Shown: positions 1 to 9,352 of the stretch, piece by piece | Layout of the letters: every line of letters starts with the position of its first letter | How positions within the stretch are numbered: position 1 is the stretch's first letter | Notes under the pieces: generated by a model | Seen by the model: only the letters and a program-made list of their open reading frames with translations | What the model was told of the DNA's origin: nothing | Database searches by the model: none | Assembly (NCBI RefSeq): GCF_016786355.1 | Contig: NZ_JADWYX010000015.1 | Span: 34,056-98,055, forward strand | Direction: 5' to 3' | From: Frankia sp. AgB1.9 | GTDB lineage: Bacteria; Actinomycetota; Actinomycetes; Frankiales; Frankiaceae | Length of the DNA stretch: 64,000 nt | Program-made: the position numbers and the translations under genes

Positions 1-1456
1 GATCCGCGGGCTCACCGTCCCCCGAACCGTCGCGTCGGCTCGTCGCCGCCACGTCCGCGATGAACTCGCGTGCGGCCGCGTCGGCGTGGACTTCGGTGAC
101 CCGGAGTTCGAACGCTCGCACCGACCGGGAGATGAACGAGACGGTCACGATCACGACGATGAAGATCGACGCGATGATCAGACCATCCGGCCGTTCGAAG
201 ACGTTGGCGATCGTCGTGTAGATGAAAACGGCCGTGATCAGGCCGAAGCCGATGAGCCGTTTGGTCGAGCGTCGCCCGTCGGCCCTGCGGCGCAATCCGG
301 ACAACGTCACCGCCAGCGAGGCCGAGGTGATCAGAACGAGCACTCCGGTGGCGTAGGCGCCGCCCTGCTTGTCGACGCTGGCGTCGAAGACCCAGGTGAT
401 CAAAAACCCGATGCCGACGAATACCAGGACGAGCGGGCGAACCGCCCGGGTCCACCGCGGAGCCATGCCGTACCTGGGCAGGTAGCGCGGGACCAGGTTA
501 AGTAGCCCGGCCATCGCGGAGGCTCCCGCGAACCACAGGATCGAGATGGTGCTGACGTCGTAGGCGGTGCCGAACGCCTTACCGAGCAGTTCGTGGGCGA
601 GGTAGGCGAGGGCTCGGCCGTTGGCGGGCCCACCGGTCTGGAAGTCCTGCTCCGGGATCAGCCACACCGTCACCAGGCTGCTGGCCAGCAGGAAGCAGCT
701 CATGATCAAGGCGGCCGTCGTGAGCAGCCGGCGGGCGCCCCGGATCCGGCCGTGGGGATGCGCTTCCGTGTCGGTCTCGTCCCCCCGGATCAGCGGCATG
801 ACGGCGACACCGGTCTCGAAGCCGGACATGCCGAGCGCGAGCTTTGGGAACACGATCAGGGCGAATCCGACCAGCAGGAACGGATTGGGGTGCTGGGCGA
901 TCAGGAGCCGGTGCCAGTCGCCGATGACATGGGGTTCGCTCACGACCTTGCTGAACGCGGCGACCATCACCACCAGGTTCAACGACAGGTACACGACGAC
1001 CAGTACGACGGCGAGGCCGACGGCCTCGGTGAAGCCCCGCAAGAACACCGCTCCCAGCAGCGCCAGCAGGAACAGCGTGATCAGCATCGACTCGCCGTGC
1101 AGCACGGCCGGTGTGTACGGATTCTCGACGATGTGCGCCGACGCGTCCGCGGCCGACAGCGTCATCGTGATGATGAAGTCGGTGGCGGCGAAGCCGAGCA
1201 GGGCGAGCACGAGCAGCTTGCCCGCCCACCAGGGCAGGAAATGCTCGAGCATCGCGATCGAGCCCTCGCCGTGCGGGCTCTCGTGCGCCACTCGCCGGTA
1301 CACCGGCAGCGCACCGGCCAGGGTCAGCACGATCAGGACAAGCGTCGCGACCGGACTGACCGCGCCGGCGGCGAGCACCGCGATGCCCGGCTGGTAACCC
1401 AGCGTCGAGAAGTAGTCGACCCCGGTCAGGCACATGACCCGCCACCACCGGTGCAT
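1..1456 (-). CDS. APC-family permease (3' end cut by window edge)
   Basis: Integral membrane transporter of the amino acid-polyamine-organocation superfamily; substrate not predictable. The minus-strand translation reads [18 protein letters not shown] near the N-terminus, followed by about ten hydrophobic segments such as [20 protein letters not shown]. This block is typical of a distinct actinobacterial APC subgroup. About 485 codons are visible with no stop before base 1, so the C-terminal end is missing. I chose ATG at 1456; ATG at 1435 also fits and the frame stays open upstream to at least a GTG at 1591. A plus-strand ORF over the same bases is its antisense shadow. No neighbour on the same strand is visible. 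Confidence 0.8.
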   Translation of the reverse strand, partial: MHRWWRVMCLTGVDYFSTLGYQPGIAVLAAGAVSPVATLVLIVLTLAGALPVYRRVAHESPHGEGSIAMLEHFLPWWAGKLLVLALLGFAATDFIITMTLSAADASAHIVENPYTPAVLHGESMLITLFLLALLGAVFLRGFTEAVGLAVVLVVVYLSLNLVVMVAAFSKVVSEPHVIGDWHRLLIAQHPNPFLLVGFALIVFPKLALGMSGFETGVAVMPLIRGDETDTEAHPHGRIRGARRLLTTAALIMSCFLLASSLVTVWLIPEQDFQTGGPANGRALAYLAHELLGKAFGTAYDVSTISILWFAGASAMAGLLNLVPRYLPRYGMAPRWTRAVRPLVLVFVGIGFLITWVFDASVDKQGGAYATGVLVLITSASLAVTLSGLRRRADGRRSTKRLIGFGLITAVFIYTTIANVFERPDGLIIASIFIVVIVTVSFISRSVRAFELRVTEVHADAAAREFIADVAATSRRDGSGDGEPAD

Positions 1457-1591
1457 CCGGTGCGCCTCGGCCGGCGGCTGAGCGTGCGGGCCGGCGTGCT
1501 GTTGTGACTGCTCGGCCAGGCCTTGGAGCAGCCAGGCCCGCAGGCCATGCCGGTAGCGACCGCTTCTGCTCGGGCTGGCCGGTCCGCTCAC

Positions 1592-2432
1592 CTGCTGGCG
1601 CCGTTCCGACGGCGGCGCGGGCTGCGGGACGCCGGCTGTTTCGAATGGGCCACGGCGTTCGAATGGGCCACAGTGTTCGAGAGGGTCACTGCGTTCGATT
1701 GGGCCGGGGTGTTCGGGGCCAGGGTGTTCTCGGCCAGGGTGTTCTGGGTCACAATGGCCGTTCTCGGCCGGCTGGACGTTGTCCGGCGCGTTGGCAGGGT
1801 ACCGCGGCCGCGTGGTCACCAGTGCCTCCATCGGCAGTCTGCGCGCCCAGGCCGAGGCTGCCGAGCCGCCGAGGCGGGTTGCCCGGCTCCCTGGGTTTTG
1901 ACCGCAATACATCGTGGGGGCGACAAGCCGGCACGAAGATCCTTATTAATGGTTTGTTGACGCCCCCCAGGCCGGCACACGGGCCTACGCTTCCCGCCAG
2001 GCGGGCTCCTGTCCCATCAACGGGCCGTCTTGCCTGCCCGGGGCCTCCGCTGCCGGCCGTCGTCGACGGCGGCACCAGGGTGGGTCGCCAGCGGAGCACA
2101 CTGATCGCCGAGCTGCGCGCAGGAGTTCGGGAAAGCCGCTCGTCGGCGGAGATTCGAGGAATTTCGTAATCGCTGTCGATATGTAGTCCGGTGCCCGCTG
2201 CCCAGGAACGCGGTCGTGTCAACGCCGAGTGGAAAGTCGGCCCTGCCTCGTCAATATCGCGTATATGCGGCGTCCGTTGCTCCGTGTTCGGGCGAGCCTG
2301 GCAGTAGGTCGGCCGAGGCTCCCGGGCGGTAAGCCGAAACGCCTAGGCCGGTAGGCAGCGATCGGGCGACGAATCGCCGCGGTCACCGGTGGGGGTCGGT
2401 GGCGTCGGCGGCGGAGCCGGAAGGAAGGCGTC
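1592..2432. other. Gene-poor interval with repeats
   Basis: About 840 bases between the permease start and the next gene. ORFs on both strands here have no hydrophobic or catalytic pattern and strongly biased Arg/Pro/Gly content, so I call none. It holds the tandem repeat at 1639-1752 and a relatively AT-rich patch around 1900-1965 that could carry the permease promoter on the minus strand. That promoter assignment is inference only. Confidence 0.5.
1639..1752. repeat. Degenerate 18-bp then 15-bp tandem repeat
   Basis: Successive units begin GTTCGAATGGGCCAC or GTGTTC. About four units of 18 bp are followed by about three of 15 bp (..GTTCGGGGCCAGG.., ..GTTCTCGGCCAGG..). The array lies upstream of the permease. 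Both periods are multiples of three, so the array could be translated in any frame (for example FEWAT-like units), but no flanking coding signal supports that. Confidence 0.75.
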
Positions 2433-3014
2433 ATGCGGTCACCGGCAGCTGATCATCATGGGTCCGCTGGTATGGCAGGTCGCTCCGGCGCGGGCCAGCG
2501 CCCGGCCGTGCGCGTGCCTACCGCGCCGTTCGAGGTGGTGCTGGCCGCGGGCTTCGTCGGCTTCCTGATCCTCTGCGCGGGATTCAGCTCGATGTCCGGG
2601 GTGCGGCACGACGGACTGTTTCTGCTGTGCGCCCTCGTCGCGGTGCTGTGCTGGTGGGCGTCGCCGGTCGCGGCCGCGGCTGTCGGCACGCTGGCCTGGC
2701 CGTTCTATCTGGGCTGGGTCGTCCGCGACGACGGTCAGCTCACCCTGCGCGGCTGGCTGGACCCGCTCGTGCTGGCCGTTTTCGTCGGCATCGCGCTGCT
2801 GGTCGTCACCCTGCGCAAGGCGTTGACCTGGTCGGCCCAGGGCCGCCGCACCGAGACCAACGCCGCCGAGGCTCGCACGGTTGGGACCGTGGACGTCGAG
2901 GCGGCTGGCGCCGCGGCCCTGTTCCAGCGGCTTCCGCGCCGCTCGCCGCGTTCGACGAAGCGCGCTCCCGGCCAGCGCGGGACCCGCCAGGCAGGGAAGG
3001 TCAACCAGCTCTGA
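2433..3014 (+). CDS. Small multi-pass membrane protein, unknown function
   Basis: 193 residues. Four hydrophobic stretches lie at about residues 32-52, 61-80, 83-105 and 112-130, followed by a basic, polar C-terminal tail of about 60 residues rich in Arg/Lys. The arrangement of short TM helices resembles the membrane module of some sensor proteins (DUF4118-like), but no kinase domain follows. It lies 210 bases upstream of the corA-like gene on the same strand. A purine-rich GGAAGGAAGG lies just before the ATG. Function unknown. Confidence 0.6.
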   Translation: MRSPAADHHGSAGMAGRSGAGQRPAVRVPTAPFEVVLAAGFVGFLILCAGFSSMSGVRHDGLFLLCALVAVLCWWASPVAAAAVGTLAWPFYLGWVVRDDGQLTLRGWLDPLVLAVFVGIALLVVTLRKALTWSAQGRRTETNAAEARTVGTVDVEAAGAAALFQRLPRRSPRSTKRAPGQRGTRQAGKVNQL

Positions 3015-3224
3015 GCTTGGCGCCGACCGCCGCGGTTCGAGGCTGATCGTGCCGCCCGCCGCACGGTCGGCGGTCCGTGGACGGGACCGAGAGTTCACGA
3101 TGCGTTGACGCTGCGGGCGAGGACAGCCGCGCTGACCAGGACTTATCGTGCGGTTCATCCTCCGGGCCGCAAGGGGCCGGTTCAGGCGGCTGAACAGCCG
3201 CGACGGGTGGGGTCGAGGCGGTTC

Positions 3225-4274
3225 ATGGATGTTCGGCTGGTGACGAGGGCCGGTGTCGAGCGGCACCCCGTCGAGGCGCTTGGCGAACTGCTCCGCCGGG
3301 TCTCGGCCGTCCCTGACGTCGGCGGCGAGGCCGAGGGCGCCGACGGCGCCGACGCGGCGGAGACCGGCGCGGAGTTCGTCTGGGTCGACATCCCGAGCTG
3401 CGAAAAAAACGCGGAACGGGTGCTGCTGGACGTTTTCGGCTTCCATCCACGGGCGGTGCACGACTGCGCCGAGCGAAATCTGGTAGCCAAGACGCATTCC
3501 TACGCGGACCATGTCTTCGTCGTGCTCCACGGCCCGGAGCAGGGCACCGGCGGACACGTGCACTACATCGAGCTCGACCAGTTCATCGGCCGCCATTTCC
3601 TGGTTACGGTGCACGGGCCGATCAACCCCGCCGTGGACCCGTCGGTGGCGCTGCGCGAGACCAGTTCCGTGCTGGCGCGCATGGACGCCGGCCGGCTTCG
3701 GCCTGCGAGCGCCTTCGATCTGTCGCATGCGATCGTGCTCGCCCTCGCGGCCAACCAGGAGAGGTTCGTCGAGGCCCTGACCGCCGATGTCTGGGGCCTG
3801 GAGCAACGGGTGATCGCCGGCCATTTCGGCGAGCCGGAGCCCTTTCTCGACGAGTTGTTCCGGGCCCGGCACGGCCTGCTCGCCGCCCGCACGATCAGCG
3901 CGCTGAACAGGGAGACCTACGCGCGGCTCATGGGCCGAGCCTGGGCGCTCCCGGCCGGGGTCAGGCCGCTGCTCACCGAGATCACCGACGAGTTCGAGCA
4001 GGTTCGCGGCCTGGCCGACGTGCAGCGCGAGTACCTGCAGGGCGTCATCGAGTTCTACCGCACCCGGATCGATACCAAGATGACGATCGCCGCGGAACGG
4101 CTGGCGGTGATTGCCGCGATCACCCTGCCGATCACCGCGGTGTCCTCGATCTACGGCATGAACATCATCGTGAACACGAGGACGCGCCCCGAGCAGCTGA
4201 TCGTCGTGCTGATCGCGATGGCCGCCATGTCCGCGGCGCTCCTGCGCTGGGCCAAACGCCGCGACTGGTGGTAG
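3225..4274 (+). CDS. corA: CorA-like magnesium/divalent cation transporter
   Basis: Inner-membrane metal ion channel of the CorA family. The 349-residue protein has a long acidic/helical cytoplasmic domain and two C-terminal transmembrane helices. The hallmark YGMN loop is at about residues 310-313 and the second helix ends in a basic tail (KRRDWW). The frame is open from 3105, but the N-terminal extension is low-complexity and basic; ATG at 3225 (MDVRLVTRAG) begins where family similarity should begin. The loop after GMN (IIVNTRTRPEQ) lacks the usual acidic MPE run, so ion preference is uncertain. Confidence 0.88.
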   Translation: MDVRLVTRAGVERHPVEALGELLRRVSAVPDVGGEAEGADGADAAETGAEFVWVDIPSCEKNAERVLLDVFGFHPRAVHDCAERNLVAKTHSYADHVFVVLHGPEQGTGGHVHYIELDQFIGRHFLVTVHGPINPAVDPSVALRETSSVLARMDAGRLRPASAFDLSHAIVLALAANQERFVEALTADVWGLEQRVIAGHFGEPEPFLDELFRARHGLLAARTISALNRETYARLMGRAWALPAGVRPLLTEITDEFEQVRGLADVQREYLQGVIEFYRTRIDTKMTIAAERLAVIAAITLPITAVSSIYGMNIIVNTRTRPEQLIVVLIAMAAMSAALLRWAKRRDWW

Positions 4275-4342
4275 GCCGGTCCGGGCTGTGGCCGTCAGGT
4301 GCCCCGGCTGTCAGGTGCTTCGGCTGTCGGTGTCGCCGGCCG

Positions 4343-6226
4343 TCAGGAGCTGGGGTGGTCGGTGCGCATGGACTCCTTGAGTTCGCGACTGGCCTGGCGC
4401 AGGTCGCGTTTGACGTCCCGGTCGGTTCTGGCCGGCGTGCCTGGCTGTGTCGCCGCCATGACCTGATCCTGCTGGGGGAGACGGACTTCTACGACTGTCG
4501 GGCCGCCCGACGGGCTGGTCAGCGTGAAGGTGCCGTCCATCGCACGAACACGCTCGGTGAGCCCGGCGAGCCCACCTCCCGAGGTGGCGTTCGCGCCGCC
4601 GCGACCGTCGTCGGTGACGGTCAGTTCGATCGTCCGGCCGCGTTGCGCCACCCGGACGTCCGCGTTCGTCGCGCCGCTGTGCTTGCTGATGTTGGTGAGC
4701 AGCTCGGCGGTCGTGAAGTAGAGCAGTCCTTCGACGGCGCCGGAAGGGCGGCTCGGCAGATCGACGTTGACGGTGACCGGGACGATGCAGCGTCCAGCCA
4801 CGTTCGACAGCGCCGCCCCGAGACCCCGCTCGGTGAGGATCGCCGGATGGATGCCACGGGCAAGGTTGCGTAGTTCCTCGAGCGCGACCTTTACCTCGCC
4901 GTGCGCCTGCTCCACCATCCGGGCCGCTGTGGCCGGATCCTCGTTCATCCGTTCCTTCGCGAGCCCCAGATCCATGGCCAGCGCGACGAGTCGGGCCTGG
5001 GCGCCGTCATGGAGGTCCCGTTCGATCCGGCGCCGGTCGGCAGCGGCGGCGTCGACCATGGTCTCCCGGCCCGCCTCCAGCTCGCGGATGCGCCGTTCCA
5101 TCGCACTCGACGGCGAGAGCAGCGCCGACATCAACGCGCGGTCGACGGCGGCGAATCCGTACACGACGTAGGGCGCCACCGGCCAGAGGCCGACAAGGAC
5201 CGTGAGCGTCACGCTGAACGAGACCACGCCCCAGGGGAGCCGGATCAGCAGATACAACGCCGCGCGCCAGCCGACCGGGTCGGAAAGCTGAGCCCACAAC
5301 CAGCCGAAGAACCCTGAGTTACGAACCTGGACCTTCGACGGCGTCGCGATGTCGAGGCCCAGCAACGACCGGGCTCGTGCTCGGTCGACCCGCCCCCACA
5401 TGCGGCAGATGATCAATCCGACGGCCAGCAGCGGAAGCCCGGTGATCGTGATCGCGAGGCCGCTGCCGAGGGTGAGCAGCACGACCATCGAGACGAACCC
5501 TGCGATGGCGAGCGGGAGGTTCAGCAGCTCGAACGTCACCTGCTTCCACGCCCGCGCACCGATCCCCATCAGGGGAAGCGGCTCCGATACTGGCTTGCGC
5601 GCATCGTCCGGCGTCAACCCTGCCGAACTGGACGCACCGCCCGGAGGGTCGTCAGGACGAGGCTTCGACGCCTCGACCTCAGCGTCGGCGTCGTCGGTGT
5701 CGAGCGCTTCGTCGGTGTAAGGCGCTGCGCCGGTGTCGGCCGCTTCGTCACTGTCGGCCGTGACGTCCGTGTCGGCTGTGGCGTCGGTGCCTGCCGTGAC
5801 GTCCGTGACGTCGATGTTGGTCGCGACGTCGGTGTCGGTCGTGACGTCGGTGTCGGTCGTGACGTCGGTGCCTGCGTCGGCGTTGGCGTCGGCCGCGCCG
5901 GCCTGGTCGTCGACGCGGCCTTCTTCGTTGGTCTCGCTCGCGGTGTCGGTCTCAGCGTCCGGCAGGCTTTCGTTCGAACGGGTCTTCTCGAGAGCGACGA
6001 CCTCGGCACCCGCAGCTTCGACGTCGCTCTGCGCCGAAACGCCCGTGTCCGGCTTATCGGGAGTGGCGCGTTCCGCTGCCACACGATCGGGTTCCACGGT
6101 TCCAGCCTGCCTTGTCGGCCAGGCCTCGCACCATAGGCCCAGGCCGCCCGCCCTGGTCGGGAGAACCCCACCCTGTGCCGGGGGTGTGCAGCCTGGCTGG
6201 GCGAAGGCCGGTGGGCCGCGCGGCAC
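4343..6226 (-). CDS. NarL-type sensor histidine kinase with acidic N-terminal repeat
   Basis: Membrane-bound histidine kinase. A putative-sensor membrane domain (four hydrophobic segments, about residues 225-345) is followed by a HisKA_3 dimerisation helix with the phospho-acceptor motif ERDLHDGAQARL (His near 405) and a HATPase domain with NISKH (N box) and DDGRGG (G1). Residues 119-165 are an unusual Thr/Asp/Val repeat (TDVTTDTD type). The start is uncertain: the ATG at 6226 adds 43 poorly conserved residues, and GTG at 6097 is an alternative. No response regulator is adjacent, so it is an orphan kinase here. It is divergent from the DUF3052 gene. Confidence 0.85.
   Translation of the reverse strand: MPRGPPAFAQPGCTPPAQGGVLPTRAGGLGLWCEAWPTRQAGTVEPDRVAAERATPDKPDTGVSAQSDVEAAGAEVVALEKTRSNESLPDAETDTASETNEEGRVDDQAGAADANADAGTDVTTDTDVTTDTDVATNIDVTDVTAGTDATADTDVTADSDEAADTGAAPYTDEALDTDDADAEVEASKPRPDDPPGGASSSAGLTPDDARKPVSEPLPLMGIGARAWKQVTFELLNLPLAIAGFVSMVVLLTLGSGLAITITGLPLLAVGLIICRMWGRVDRARARSLLGLDIATPSKVQVRNSGFFGWLWAQLSDPVGWRAALYLLIRLPWGVVSFSVTLTVLVGLWPVAPYVVYGFAAVDRALMSALLSPSSAMERRIRELEAGRETMVDAAAADRRRIERDLHDGAQARLVALAMDLGLAKERMNEDPATAARMVEQAHGEVKVALEELRNLARGIHPAILTERGLGAALSNVAGRCIVPVTVNVDLPSRPSGAVEGLLYFTTAELLTNISKHSGATNADVRVAQRGRTIELTVTDDGRGGANATSGGGLAGLTERVRAMDGTFTLTSPSGGPTVVEVRLPQQDQVMAATQPGTPARTDRDVKRDLRQASRELKESMRTDHPSS
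5730..5872. repeat. Hexamer-like coding repeat (GTCGGT/GTGACGTC) in kinase
   Basis: Plus-strand units such as GTGACGTCGGTGTCGGTC recur with small changes. They encode the TDVTTDTDV repeat in the cytoplasmic N-terminal region of the sensor kinase. The period is a multiple of three, so unit gain or loss keeps the frame. Confidence 0.7.
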
Positions 6227-6332
6227 GAGTCGTGGCCCGGCGCTGCCCAGCTGACGCGGGATCGCGGAGCCACCGGTCGACGTCGCCGCACCGGCCCCGG
6301 ATTACGTCGCCGCACCGGCGCCAGATAACACT

Positions 6333-6782
6333 GTGACCGTGACAAACGGGCAGGCAGGCTACTCAGGGACCGCGATGGCGCGGAAGCTCGGGGTCAAGGC
6401 CGGACACCAGGTCGTACTGTGCGGAGCACCGGCGGGCTGGGCGATCCCGGACCTTCCGGCCGACGTGACGAGCCAGCGGATCCCCACACCGCCGGCCGTC
6501 GATCCGGCCAGCCCGCAGCTCAGTGCGGCAAACCTCGTCGTCGCCTTCTGCCGGACGCCCGACGCGCTGGAGGCCGCGATCGCTGGCTTCGGCCGGGTGA
6601 TCTTTCCGGCCGGCGCGCTGTGGATCGCCTGGCCACGCAAGGCGGCCGGGCACCGAAGCGACGTCACCGAGAACCTGATCCGTGACGAGGCGCTTCCGCT
6701 CGGCCTGGTCGACACCAAGGTCGCCGCCCTCGACGTCGACTGGTCCGCCCTCAAGCTCGTCTGGCGCAAGGAACGGCGATAG
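6333..6782 (+). CDS. DUF3052 family protein
   Basis: 149 residues. It starts with a short Gly/Thr-rich leader, then GTAMARKLGVKAGHQVVLCG, the usual opening of DUF3052 proteins of Actinobacteria. The middle holds a hydrophobic strand pattern (NLVVAFCRTPDALEAAI) and a conserved ALWIAWPRKA motif near residue 95. Family members are small soluble proteins of unknown function often found near pyruvate dehydrogenase or peroxiredoxin genes; those are not present here. Length is typical. Confidence 0.8.
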   Translation: MTVTNGQAGYSGTAMARKLGVKAGHQVVLCGAPAGWAIPDLPADVTSQRIPTPPAVDPASPQLSAANLVVAFCRTPDALEAAIAGFGRVIFPAGALWIAWPRKAAGHRSDVTENLIRDEALPLGLVDTKVAALDVDWSALKLVWRKERR

Positions 6783-6942
6783 CCGCCTAATCCGTGAGAA
6801 ACAGCAGGTCGGTAGCGTGCCAGCAGATAGGGCGGTACGGACCGGCAAGGCGGGCGTGCGGTTTGCGCCGGCTCTGCGGAGCGGGCTCGTGGCCACAAGA
6901 CGGCCCGTGGCCCTGCGGCTGCGCGGGCGTGAGGGAGCAGGC

Positions 6943-8376
6943 ATGAACGCTGAGGGTGTGGGCGCGACGGCGTTGACGGTCGTCAACGCGCTGCTGTTGA
7001 CGATGGCGGACGGAGTGGAACCGTTCCGCGGCTGGCTGACCGTCGGCGACGACGGCACGATCACCGGAATCGGGCCCGGTGACCCGCCGACACCGCCCTC
7101 GACCGTCGACCTCAGCGCCTCCGCGGCTTCCGGCGCGGTACTGGACGTAGGTGGGGCGATCGTCGCCCCGGGGTTCATCTCCGCGCACAGCCACCTGTTC
7201 ATGTCCGGGCTGCGCGGGCTGGGCGTCGGCGAGACGCTCTACGGCTGGCTGGCCGAGAACATGGCCGTTCTGACCGGTGCCGGCGTCGAGGACCTGTACT
7301 GGTTCACTCTGCACGGCAGCCTGGACTTCGCCCGCAACGGCATAACCTCCGCGTTCAACTTCGCCCAGAGCCGGGTGATCTGGAACTACGACCCCCAGGT
7401 CGGCAACGCCAGCCTTGGGAAGGTCCATCCAGTCGACTTCCTCACCCGTCAGGTCGATGCCGGCGCCGACGCCGGCATTCGGGTGATGTCCGCGATCCGG
7501 CTCGATGACGAGGCTTTCCCCGAACAACAGGTCCTCGACACGTTCGCCCAGGTCGCCGACCACATCGAGGCGAACGTGCCGGCACCGCTCAACCTCGGCG
7601 CCGCGATCTTCGGTGCCGTGCAGTGGGCGGCCACGTCCAGTACCGCCGCCGTGGAGGCCGAGCTCATGCGTCGGCACGGCGTGATCAACCAGGCGCACTT
7701 CGTCGAGACGGCCGAGGCGCTGGAGCAGCAGCAGGCCAAGTTCGCCTGGTATGACGAGGCCGGCATCCTGGGGCCGCGTTTCCTGTTCGGCCACTTCGTT
7801 CACCCGACCGACGAGATGATCACAAGGGCGGCGGCCGCCGGTGCCGGGATGGTGTGGCAACCGACCTCGAACGGCCGCCTCGGTTCGGGAATCGCAGACA
7901 TCCCACGGCTGCGCGCGGCCGGCATCCGGATCGGAGTCGGTCTCGACGACCAGTCGTGCACCGACATCTCCGACCCGTTCCAGAACATGCGGATCGGGAT
8001 CTACACCTTGCGAGCCCTGCATTCCGACGCGAAGGTGCTGATGCCGGCGGAGATGCTGAGAATGCATACTCTTGGTTCCGCCGAGGTGCTCGGCGTCGCG
8101 GACCGACTTGGCAGTCTGGAGGTCGGCAAGCACGCCGATTTTCTGGTCGTGGATCCCCGTGAGCCGGATACCGGTCCCATCTGGGATGTCTACGCGACGT
8201 ATGTCTTCGCGTGCGGGCTACGTAACCTCAAGCAGGTCTACGTCGGTGGCAAGCCGGTCTACGACGCCGCTCAGCCGCCGTCCGAGCTGACCCTCGCGGC
8301 GACCACCGAACTGCACGCCCGGGTCGCCCACGCGGCCCGGGCTGCCGGCGTCACTCCCGGGCCGCTGACCTTCTGA
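6943..8376 (+). CDS. Amidohydrolase, ATZ/TRZ (cytosine deaminase-like) family
   Basis: Cytoplasmic metal-dependent hydrolase of 477 residues with the TIM-barrel layout of the chlorohydrolase/deaminase group. Seen: the metal motif GFISAHSHL (His 82 and 84), a central QAHFVET, FGHFVHP, and the late GLDDQSC aspartate, then a C-terminal beta-sandwich segment (LEVGKHADFLVVDP). All usual metal ligands appear to be present. The ATG at 6943 follows GAGGGAGCAG; the frame is open further upstream but without family sequence. Likely substrate is a nitrogen heterocycle or guanidine-like compound, inferred from family only. Confidence 0.85.
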   Translation: MNAEGVGATALTVVNALLLTMADGVEPFRGWLTVGDDGTITGIGPGDPPTPPSTVDLSASAASGAVLDVGGAIVAPGFISAHSHLFMSGLRGLGVGETLYGWLAENMAVLTGAGVEDLYWFTLHGSLDFARNGITSAFNFAQSRVIWNYDPQVGNASLGKVHPVDFLTRQVDAGADAGIRVMSAIRLDDEAFPEQQVLDTFAQVADHIEANVPAPLNLGAAIFGAVQWAATSSTAAVEAELMRRHGVINQAHFVETAEALEQQQAKFAWYDEAGILGPRFLFGHFVHPTDEMITRAAAAGAGMVWQPTSNGRLGSGIADIPRLRAAGIRIGVGLDDQSCTDISDPFQNMRIGIYTLRALHSDAKVLMPAEMLRMHTLGSAEVLGVADRLGSLEVGKHADFLVVDPREPDTGPIWDVYATYVFACGLRNLKQVYVGGKPVYDAAQPPSELTLAATTELHARVAHAARAAGVTPGPLTF

Positions 8377-8407
8377 TCTTCGGCCCGGCTTTGATCCTCC
8401 GACCGGC

Positions 8408-8914
8408 TCATCCTCCGAGGAGGGCCAGCAGTCCCGGCGGCAGCAGCTGCGGCGTCGACGGGTCAGCATCGACGAACCGTGAGATCGGCTGCCAGCTGAC
8501 CTCGTCGTTCGCGTCGAGGACCTTGCCGAGCTCGTCGCGCGCGTAGAACGACGCGTCAACGAGGTCGGCGGCGAAGATGAAGGCGATCTCGTGGTGCGGT
8601 CGGTCTTCCCACTGAAAGACGTTCTCCAGCACACCCAGCAGGGAGACGTTCGTGAGCTCCGCGCCAAGCTCCTCGCGCAGCTCACGGTGTACCGCCTCTA
8701 CCGCCCGTTCGCCGAACTCGACCCCGCCGCCGAGCGGCCGGAAGATCCGCCGGCCGTTGGCGCGGTCGACTCCCTCATAGACCAGGAGGTCGTCGCCACG
8801 GCGCACGGCCGCGAGCGCGATCGGCCGAATCCGCAATGATTTCGCCACGTCCCGGACGTTAGCCGAAGATCGGCGATCATTCGGGCGGCTTCGGCGCGGA
8901 GTTGCCCAAGGCAC
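8408..8914 (-). CDS. NUDIX hydrolase
   Basis: Hydrolyses a nucleoside diphosphate linked to another moiety. The Nudix box is intact: GGVEFGERAVEAVHRELREE then LGA (about residues 63-86). It is followed by WEDRPHHEIAFIF, as in ADP-ribose pyrophosphatase-like and MutT-like members. The first 20 residues are basic and unconserved; GTG at 8857 (VRDVAKSLRIRP) is a plausible true start. It is convergent with the amidohydrolase gene, 31 bases from its stop. Confidence 0.85.
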   Translation of the reverse strand: MPWATPRRSRPNDRRSSANVRDVAKSLRIRPIALAAVRRGDDLLVYEGVDRANGRRIFRPLGGGVEFGERAVEAVHRELREELGAELTNVSLLGVLENVFQWEDRPHHEIAFIFAADLVDASFYARDELGKVLDANDEVSWQPISRFVDADPSTPQLLPPGLLALLGG

Positions 8915-8971
8915 GTCCGCCCGGCGGCTCAGTCCGTAGCGGCCTGAGACAGGGGCGTGCCGGCCAAAGGT

Positions 8972-9352
8972 TTAGTGGGCGTGCTTCTCGCCGGCCTGCT
9001 CGGCCACCTCGGCGCGGACCGTGTCCATGTCGACGGCCTTGGCCTGCGTGATCAGGTCCTCCAGCGCGGCCTCGGGGAGCGCGCCGGGCTGGGAGTAGAG
9101 GACGACCTTGTCTCGGACGATCATCAGGGTCGGGATGGACGAGATGCCGAAATGCGCGGCGAGCTCGCGCTGAGCCTCGGTGTCGACCTTCCCGAACACC
9201 GCGTCCGGGTGCTTCTGTGACGCCCGCTCGTAGACCGGAGCGAACATCCGGCACGGCCCGCACCATGATGCCCAGAAATCAACCAGCACGAGGTCCGCGT
9301 CGCCGCCGACCACCTCGTCGAAGTTTTCCTTGGTCAATTCCACAGTCGCCAT
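8972..9352 (-). CDS. trxA: Thioredoxin
   Basis: 126-residue cytoplasmic disulfide reductase. The active site WCGPC lies at residues 30-34 after the strand LVLVDFWAS, the cis-proline motif is SIPTLMIV, and GALPEAALEDLI follows. Length is slightly above E. coli TrxA because of a short His/Lys-containing tail. No thioredoxin reductase gene is adjacent. Confidence 0.93.
   Translation of the reverse strand: MATVELTKENFDEVVGGDADLVLVDFWASWCGPCRMFAPVYERASQKHPDAVFGKVDTEAQRELAAHFGISSIPTLMIVRDKVVLYSQPGALPEAALEDLITQAKAVDMDTVRAEVAEQAGEKHAH

Noticed and set aside
593..1507. Long plus-strand open frames opposite the permease
   Set aside because: Antisense shadows of the APC permease: the minus strand gives clean TM helices and family motifs over the same bases.
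1504..2222. Open frames of 145-221 codons on both strands upstream of the permease
   Set aside because: Mutually overlapping, Arg/Pro/Gly-rich, mainly translating the tandem repeat, with no motif, hydrophobic pattern or convincing start.
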